Of a stretch of DNA of 64,000 nucleotides, positions 59,181 to 64,000 are shown piece by piece. Origin of the DNA: Streptomyces sp. NBC_00258 (GTDB lineage: Bacteria; Actinomycetota; Actinomycetes; Streptomycetales; Streptomycetaceae); NCBI RefSeq assembly GCF_036182465.1, contig NZ_CP108081.1:3472001-3536000 (forward strand), in the 5' to 3' direction. Numbering within the stretch: position 1 is the stretch's first letter; every line of letters begins with the position of its first letter. The position numbers were made by a program, and so were the translations under genes. The notes beneath the pieces were generated by a model. The model worked only from the letters and a program-made list of their open reading frames with translations, did no database searches and had not been told where the DNA came from.

Positions 59181-60218
59181 CTAGGGACGCGGCCCCGCCC
59201 CCTCTTGAACAAACGCGACAGCGTCATCGGACAGCCGTACGAGTTCGTCCACCGGCATCGAACCGGCCGCCCGCCGCTCACGAGCGAAGACGTTGGCGAG
59301 CCGCTGCAGCAGGTCGTTGAGCGGCGTCGGTACGCCGTGCAACCGCCCCAGCAGGGCGATCTCCCCGTTGAGATAGTCCGCCTCGATGGTCCCCGTGCCA
59401 CGGTTCAGCGACTGCCACGACGACCCGGCGCCCCGCTCGGACCCGTCGAAGGGCTCGAAGCGGATCTTGTCGGCGCGGGCCTCCTTCTGCTCCTCCTCGG
59501 AGGCGTACGGGATGCCCGCGGCGGCCAGCACGGCCTCCCCCTCGGCACGCACCCGGCCGTAGAGCGCGATGCCCTCCTCGCTGGTGAGCACGCCGCTGAC
59601 CGCCTCGATCGAGTTGGCGAGGTTGCCGAGGAGCTTGGCGTACTGCCAGCGCGTCACGTCGGCCACGACCGGCGCCTCGAAGCGGGACGCGGTCAGGTCG
59701 GCGGCAATAGTCCGCGCCGTCTCGTCCGTGCCGTGCGGATACCGTCCGAGGTGCAGGATCCCGGTGAGCGGCGTACCGGCGGTGGACACCACCCCCGGCT
59801 CGACGAACGTCGCGGGCAGCCACACGCACACCCCGTACACCCGCCGGAAGCGGCGCAGCGCGAGCCGCTGGCTCTCCACGCCGTTCTGCGCGCAGACCAA
59901 CGGCAGCCGCTCGGCCGCCGTGCCGCCGCCCGCCACGGGCACGGGTCCCCATGCCTCCAGTGCCGCCTCGCTGTCCTGCGTCTTGACGGCGAGTACGAGC
60001 ACGTCGTCGGCGCCGAGTTCGCCGAGCGCGTGCGGCCCGTCGACGACGGGCGGCCGATGGGTGTGCGGGCCGTCGGGCGTCACCAGGCGCAGCCCCCGCT
60101 CGCGCAGCGCCTCGTACTGCGCGCCCCGCGCGACCAGCACCACGTCGTGTCCCGATCCCGCGAGGCGACCGCCGATGGCCCCGCCCACAGCCCCTGCTCC
60201 GATGATGATGTAGCGCAT
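59181..60218 (-). CDS. PanE/ApbA-type ketopantoate-reductase-family oxidoreductase
   Basis: The 345-residue protein starts with the NADPH motif MRYIIIGAGAVGGAIGGRL and has the PanE hallmarks LVLAVKTQD, VCAQNGVES, the catalytic Lys in RWQYAKLLGNLANSIEA and a C-terminal Glu-rich helical domain. It is longer than true PanE (about 300), so it may reduce another 2-oxo acid. The start at 60218 is set by the nucleotide-binding motif. Confidence 0.83.
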   Translation of the reverse strand: MRYIIIGAGAVGGAIGGRLAGSGHDVVLVARGAQYEALRERGLRLVTPDGPHTHRPPVVDGPHALGELGADDVLVLAVKTQDSEAALEAWGPVPVAGGGTAAERLPLVCAQNGVESQRLALRRFRRVYGVCVWLPATFVEPGVVSTAGTPLTGILHLGRYPHGTDETARTIAADLTASRFEAPVVADVTRWQYAKLLGNLANSIEAVSGVLTSEEGIALYGRVRAEGEAVLAAAGIPYASEEEQKEARADKIRFEPFDGSERGAGSSWQSLNRGTGTIEADYLNGEIALLGRLHGVPTPLNDLLQRLANVFARERRAAGSMPVDELVRLSDDAVAFVQEGAGPRP

Positions 60219-60256
60219 GTGTCCGAGCCTGCCACAGGCGTGTGTACGCTCCATCA

Positions 60257-60862
60257 ATGATTCCGGAAAACTTCCAGCTCGCCGGACAGCTGCCCGTACG
60301 CCGCCTCGGTTACGGCACCGCCCAGTTGACCGGTCCCGGCTACTGGGGGCCGCGCGGTGAGGCCCGGGACGCGGTGGCCGTTCTGCGGCGGGCTGTCCAG
60401 CGCGGAGTCACGCTGATCGACACGGCGGACAACTACGGCCCGTCGATCGCCGAGGAACTCGTCGCCGCAAGATCCGGCACATCGGGCTCGACTCGGTGAC
60501 GGCCGAACAGCTCGAAGCGGCAAGGGAGTTGACGGACATCGAGTCCGTTCAGAACCGGTACAACCTCACCGACCGCGCCTCGGATCCCCTGCTGAAGCTG
60601 TGCGAGGCGCACGGGATCGCGTTCCTGCCCTGGTTCCCCCCTGGGCAACGGCTCGTTGACCACGGACCGGGTGTGCGCGGGCATCGCCGCCGCGCACGGA
60701 GTCCCGCCCGGACAGATCGCCCTGGCCTGGCTGCTGCACCGCTCCCCCGTGCTCTGCCCGACCCCCGGCACGGGCTCCCTCGCTCACCTGGAGGAGAACC
60801 TCGACGCGGCCGTCGTACGGCTCGGCGAGGGGGACATGTCCCGTCTAGACGCGCTGAGTTGA
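60257..60862 (+). pseudogene. Decayed aldo/keto reductase gene
   Basis: The start reads as an aldo/keto reductase (LGYGTAQLTGPGYWGP, TLIDTADNYGPSIAEELVA) to about 60474. The frame then changes and picks up KIRHIGLDSVTAEQL, so roughly 80 residues carrying the catalytic Lys/His region are deleted. A second shift in a C6 run at 60636-60641 moves FLPWFP into another frame before LGNGSLTTDRVCAGIAAAHG. Two independent lesions mean the enzyme is not made. The gene is divergent from the PanE-like gene. Confidence 0.8.
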
Positions 60863-60916
60863 CCTCGCCCGACGGTGCTTGACCTTGCCCCTGGGGCAGA
60901 CTCCACGCTCCGGGGC

Positions 60917-61816
60917 ATGGACTCCCACGACTTCCACCTCAAGCAGAGCCCGTACAGCGACCCCGGAGCCGTACCGGCCGGTCTGCCCGCAGACCCGCGT
61001 GAACTCGCCGCCCTCGTAAGGAACTTGCTCATCCACCGGGAGGAGGGCGGGCACTTCGGGTACGCGATGCCCGACAAGCGCCGTCACGAGGACGCCGAGG
61101 CCCGGTACGTGAGCGAGATCCTGCGGATCCTTCGCGAGCGCGCACAGGCGCCGCTCACCGAACACCGGGAGCTCGGCGAGCGGTTCGCCGGCACATGCCG
61201 GGACTTCGCGCTGCTGCTGTGCGCGTTCCTGAGGGCGACGGGCACCCCCGCCCGCGTCCGGTGCGGCTTCGCCACCTACTTCGAGGACGGCTCCTCCCTC
61301 GTGACCCACGGGGACCACTGGGTCACCGAATACCGTCTGCCGGACGGCAGTTGGCAGCTCGCGGACGCCCAGGTGGCCGACGGGGCGCACGACGTGCCCT
61401 TCGATCCGCTGGACGTCCCGCGGGACCAGTTCCTCGTCGCCGGAACCGCCTGGCAGGCGTGCCGGGCGCGCGACGCGGACCCCGACGCCTTCGGGATCCC
61501 TCTCCCCACGGGCACCCTGCAGGGTCTGTGGTTCGTGCGCTGCAACGTCGTACGGGACCTCGCGGCCCTCGGCGGGGTGGAGGTGCTGCCGTGGGACGCG
61601 TGGGGGCTGGCGGCGAAGGACGAGCCGGAGGTGACCGCGGACGATCTCGCGCTGCTCGACACGGTGGCCGCGGCCACGGCCACCGAGGCCGTGTCGCCCG
61701 AGGAGATCCGGCGCCTGTACGCGGACCCCCGCCTCACCGTCCCGGCGGAGATCACCTCGCACACGACCTACCTCGGTGTCCGGAAGGTCAGGCTCCCCGA
61801 GAGCCTTCGGGGCTGA
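60917..61816 (+). CDS. Transglutaminase-like domain protein
   Basis: The 299-residue protein has a transglutaminase-like (cysteine-peptidase-like) core: Cys in FAGTCRDFALLLCAFLRATG, His in THGDHWVTEY and Asp in WQLADAQVAD. N- and C-terminal extensions are of unknown role. No signal peptide. Substrate unknown. Its end overlaps the convergent DUF4440 gene by 29 bp. Confidence 0.8.
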   Translation: MDSHDFHLKQSPYSDPGAVPAGLPADPRELAALVRNLLIHREEGGHFGYAMPDKRRHEDAEARYVSEILRILRERAQAPLTEHRELGERFAGTCRDFALLLCAFLRATGTPARVRCGFATYFEDGSSLVTHGDHWVTEYRLPDGSWQLADAQVADGAHDVPFDPLDVPRDQFLVAGTAWQACRARDADPDAFGIPLPTGTLQGLWFVRCNVVRDLAALGGVEVLPWDAWGLAAKDEPEVTADDLALLDTVAAATATEAVSPEEIRRLYADPRLTVPAEITSHTTYLGVRKVRLPESLRG

Positions 61817-62171
61817 ACGGCGTTCCCTGGTGGAAGTACAGCAGCCACCCCTCCCCCGTCCGCCGCCACAGCGAACTCCGGTGTGCGTGACGGCCGTTGT
61901 GTTCCGTGTCGAAGGTGAGGTGGACCAGATCGGGGGCGAGCTCGACGCCCGTCACCCGGGAGGTGATGCCGAGGCCGGTCCCCGGCTCCTTCGCCGTGGC
62001 CAGTGCGTCGATGATCGAGGCCCGGTCCCAGTGCCGCCCGGAGACGCCGAACTCGTGGAAGTCGGGGTGCAGCAGCTCCCCGAGGAGTTCGGGCGAGCGG
62101 CGGATCTCCGGGTCGAGGAGGCGCAGTTCGCCCTCGATGGCCGCCTCGACGGCGGGGCCGTGGTCAGCCAC
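61788..62171 (-). CDS. DUF4440/NTF2-like protein
   Basis: The 127-residue protein has the cone-shaped NTF2-like fold signature of DUF4440: EGELRLLDPEIRRSPELLGELLHPDFHEFG, then HRSSLWRRTGEGWLLYFHQGTPF (ends cited). Members are ligand-binding or small enzymes of unknown substrate. It overlaps the upstream DUF1697 gene by 8 bp and is probably co-translated. Confidence 0.8.
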   Translation of the reverse strand: MADHGPAVEAAIEGELRLLDPEIRRSPELLGELLHPDFHEFGVSGRHWDRASIIDALATAKEPGTGLGITSRVTGVELAPDLVHLTFDTEHNGRHAHRSSLWRRTGEGWLLYFHQGTPFSPEGSRGA

Positions 62172-62721
62172 TGGTCAGCTCCGCGAGTTTGGTGACGGTG
62201 TTCCAGTTCCGTGTGGTGGCGATGATGCCCTTCGACATCCGGGGCTTCGACAGGGTTTCCGCCAGCTTGGAGCGGCCGAGGCCGTCGGGGGCGTACAGGT
62301 AGAGGACACGGTCGCCGAGGCGGAACTCCTCGGGCAGGAAGGCCTGTTGGTCGACCGACGCGAAGCGCTCGGCGTCGACCGGCTCGGAGAAGTAGGTGGC
62401 GTGCAGTTGCTTCCCCTCCAGGTCGGCGGCCGGGAACGGGCAGGCGTCGAGGACGGCCCGGAGATAGGCGTGGTCGCGCACCAGGACGTCGACCGTGAAG
62501 CCGAAGCTCTTCTCCAGCGCCCCCGACAGCTCCGCGGCGAGCGTGTCCTCGTCGCCGTGGCCGCTGGAGAAGACGGCGTTCCCGCTCTGGAGATACGTAC
62601 GGACACCCGCGTGTCCGAGACCCTCCATGAGGGTGCGCAGCTCGGCCATCGGCACCTTCCTGCTGCCGCCCACGTTGATCCCGCGCAGCAGTGCCGCGTA
62701 CGTCGTCATGCCCTCAGTCAT
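62164..62721 (-). CDS. DUF1697 protein
   Basis: The 185-residue protein matches DUF1697 throughout: YAALLRGINVGGSRKVPMAELR, RTYLQSGNAVFSS, the CPFP motif after VLDA, and RNWNTVTKLAEL at the end. Function unknown. Start 62721 was chosen because TATGGT (62728-62733, minus strand) lies six bases before it, fitting a leaderless message; the ATG at 62709 is an alternative. Confidence 0.85.
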   Translation of the reverse strand: MTEGMTTYAALLRGINVGGSRKVPMAELRTLMEGLGHAGVRTYLQSGNAVFSSGHGDEDTLAAELSGALEKSFGFTVDVLVRDHAYLRAVLDACPFPAADLEGKQLHATYFSEPVDAERFASVDQQAFLPEEFRLGDRVLYLYAPDGLGRSKLAETLSKPRMSKGIIATTRNWNTVTKLAELTSG

Positions 62722-62735
62722 CCGCACACCATAAA

Positions 62736-62774
62736 GCGGCCGTCGTGCCCCGTGGGGGTGGGCACGACGGCCGC
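62736..62774. repeat. Perfect 15-bp-arm hairpin in a divergent promoter region
   Basis: GCGGCCGTCGTGCCC and GGGCACGACGGCCGC pair perfectly around a 9-base loop. No recognised gene ends here: it lies just upstream of DUF1697 (leftward) and far upstream of MMPL (rightward). It would overlap the -35 of the DUF1697 promoter. Confidence 0.7.
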
Positions 62775-62930
62775 GGTTCCCGGGCGGCCGGACACCGAAA
62801 GTTACCGGCCGGTTGGCTCAAAACCCTGACCGATGGACGCGCTCAGTTCAACCCCCGCACACAGCTGTGACTTGTTCAACAAACTTTCGTAACACCGAAA
62901 AGGAGCTTCCCCGGCAGATCGGACCCGGAC

Positions 62931-62974
62931 CGGGACGGACAGGGGACGGACGGGGGACGGACGGGGGACAGACC
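62931..62974. repeat. Short tandem repeat GGGGACGGACGG
   Basis: Three to four degenerate copies of a 12-13-base unit (GGGACGGAC core) lie in the 462-bp region before the MMPL gene. The same region also holds ACCTTC/GAAGGT (63123-63140) and no other gene. Confidence 0.6.
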
Positions 62975-63007
62975 GGACACCCTGATCACGACCCCCGAGG
63001 TGCCGCT

Positions 63008-63017
63008 TTACATGTAA
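63008..63017. promoter_or_regulatory. TTACATGTAA palindrome upstream of the MMPL gene
   Basis: A perfect 10-bp AT-rich palindrome stands out in GC-rich DNA 166 bp before the MMPL start. It is a candidate operator for a PadR/TetR-type repressor of the transporter. Confidence 0.35.
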
Positions 63018-63183
63018 GGGGCTTTCATCCTCCTCAGTGCTGAGGTCACGGGGTCCGAGGGGAGGACTCCGGCTCCCGGTACCTCACCGGGCAGCACGAC
63101 GAGAGGTCCTTATCCGCCCCATACCTTCGAAACAGAAGGTGCCGGCAGGGGGCCGACACCGAAGACGAGGGGGAAAGCCCGTC

Positions 63184-64000
63184 ATGGGGAACGGAGACAC
63201 GCGGGTACGGGGCATAGCGGCCCGGGCCGGCGGCTGGAGTGCCCGGCACCGCTGGGCGGCCGTCGGGATCTGGCTGCTGTTCGTCGTCCTGGCAATGGGG
63301 CTCGGCTCGGCGGCGGGCACGGTCGAGCTCAAGGACAGCGATCAGCTCAGCGGCGAGACAGGCCGGGCCGCGGCCATCGCGGAGGAAGCGGGAATCGACG
63401 AGCCGGCCGGGGAGACCGTGCTCATCCAGGGCAAGGACGCGGGGGTCAAGGCGACGAGCGCCGAGTTCCGCGCCGCCGTCGACGCCGTGATGAAGGCGGT
63501 CGAGGGCACCGGCAAGGTGACCGACGTGACCTCGCCGTACGACACGGACACGATCTCGAAGGACGGCCGCAGCGCGCTCGTGCAGTTCGACATGCGCGGC
63601 GATGCGGACACGGCGGGCGAGCGGGTGGAGCCCGTTCTGAAGGCCGTCGACGAGGTACAGAAGAACCATGAGGCGGTGCGGATCGAGGAGATCGGCGGCG
63701 CCAGCATGAACAAGACGTTCGACGACGCGTTCGGCGACGACTTCAAGCAGGCCGAGTACTCCGCCGTCCCCGTGGCCCTCGGCATCCTGCTGGTCGCGTT
63801 CGGGGCGCTGGTGGCGGCGCTGGTTCCGGTCCTGCTCGCGATCACCGCGATCATGGCCACGATGGGCCTGATGGGGATCGTCAGTCACTTCCAGCCGATG
63901 GACGACGCGTCGAGCTCCGTGATGCTGCTCGTCGGCCTGGCGGTCGGCGTCGACTACTGCCTGTTCTATCTGCGGCGCGAACGTGAGGAGCGCGCGGCGG
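63184..64000 (+). CDS. MMPL-family transporter (N-terminal part, cut by window)
   Basis: The visible 272 residues show the first membrane span (RHRWAAVGIWLLFVVLAMGLG), a large extracytoplasmic loop (GTGKVTDVTSPYDTDTISKDGRSALVQF), and the start of the RND-type membrane block (VPVALGILLVAFGALVAALVPVLLAI, cited by ends) with DASSSVMLLVGLAVGVDYCLFYLRRERE containing the proton-relay Asp-Tyr pair. MMPL proteins export lipids, siderophores or drugs. The ATG has a GAGGGGG site 11-12 bases upstream. Confidence 0.9.
   Translation, partial: MGNGDTRVRGIAARAGGWSARHRWAAVGIWLLFVVLAMGLGSAAGTVELKDSDQLSGETGRAAAIAEEAGIDEPAGETVLIQGKDAGVKATSAEFRAAVDAVMKAVEGTGKVTDVTSPYDTDTISKDGRSALVQFDMRGDADTAGERVEPVLKAVDEVQKNHEAVRIEEIGGASMNKTFDDAFGDDFKQAEYSAVPVALGILLVAFGALVAALVPVLLAITAIMATMGLMGIVSHFQPMDDASSSVMLLVGLAVGVDYCLFYLRREREERAA

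Overview
The window reads as a Streptomyces chromosome segment. It is very GC-rich, GTG and TTG starts are common, many starts fit leaderless transcripts (a TAnnnT -10 six to eight bases before ATG), DinB/mycothiol-type enzymes are present, and intergenic repeats of the 'CAGCCCGTCCGGCGTTTGAGGACGAG' type recur. No rRNA, tRNA, CRISPR array, insertion sequence or prophage was seen.

Layout. (1) 1-7.7 kb: an SGNH hydrolase cut by the window edge, two paralogous TetR regulators around an FBP/FusB-type zinc-finger gene with a perfect operator-like palindrome, then a membrane terpenoid-cyclase-fold protein with a cupin and a convergent NUDIX hydrolase, and small metabolic genes. (2) 7.7-15.5 kb: a secreted carbohydrate locus for pectin/arabinogalactan-like glycans (DUF2264, CE12-like rhamnogalacturonan acetylesterase, two GH43 enzymes) divergent from a large autotransporter-repeat-like surface protein. 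(3) 15.5-17.2 kb: a phosphotransferase remnant, then a second short threonyl-tRNA synthetase preceded by a textbook attenuator (a leader peptide with three consecutive Thr codons plus a 15-bp hairpin). (4) 17.2-20.4 kb: vanS-vanR divergent from vanJ, the front half of the S. coelicolor van locus without vanKHAX. (5) 20.5-33.7 kb: lipoprotein, ThuA-domain protein, type-B esterase, LacI regulator, homocysteine methyltransferase with an APC permease, SDR/LysR pair, VOC protein, two AraC regulators, NmrA-like reductase and a BrkB membrane protein. The motif CGAAA-N-TTTCG recurs before the LacI gene, the ThuA gene and (imperfectly) the GH43 operon, suggesting one regulon.

(6) 33.7-42.6 kb: the most notable locus. 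A protein with the T-TM-C-TM-C-TM-C architecture of epsilon-poly-lysine synthetase, but without its adenylation domain, is followed by a separate A-T NRPS protein, a SyrP/TauD-type hydroxylase and sbnB-sbnA for L-2,3-diaminopropionate. It looks like a split poly-amino-acid synthetase supplied with diaminopropionate, possibly hydroxylated. The roughly 790-bp upstream region carries a perfect 12-bp-arm palindrome and 11-nt-phased direct repeats. (7) 42.6-48.4 kb: AidB-like acyl-CoA dehydrogenase, GAF-domain regulator, secreted protein of unknown function, acetyltransferase.

(8) 48.4-58.1 kb: assimilatory sulfate reduction operon: a Cys-ended leader peptide, ferredoxin sulfite reductase, a 59-aa zinc ribbon, cysH, cysC, cysD, cysN, two tiny ORFs, a sulfonate-type ABC transporter and a sirohydrochlorin chelatase. 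Overlapping starts and stops make it one tightly coupled unit: uptake, ATP sulfurylase, reduction to sulfite and sulfide, and siroheme supply. (9) 58.1-64 kb: repeats, a mycothiol-type protein, a PanE-like oxidoreductase, a decayed aldo/keto reductase, a transglutaminase-like protein, DUF4440 and DUF1697 proteins, and the start of an MMPL transporter.
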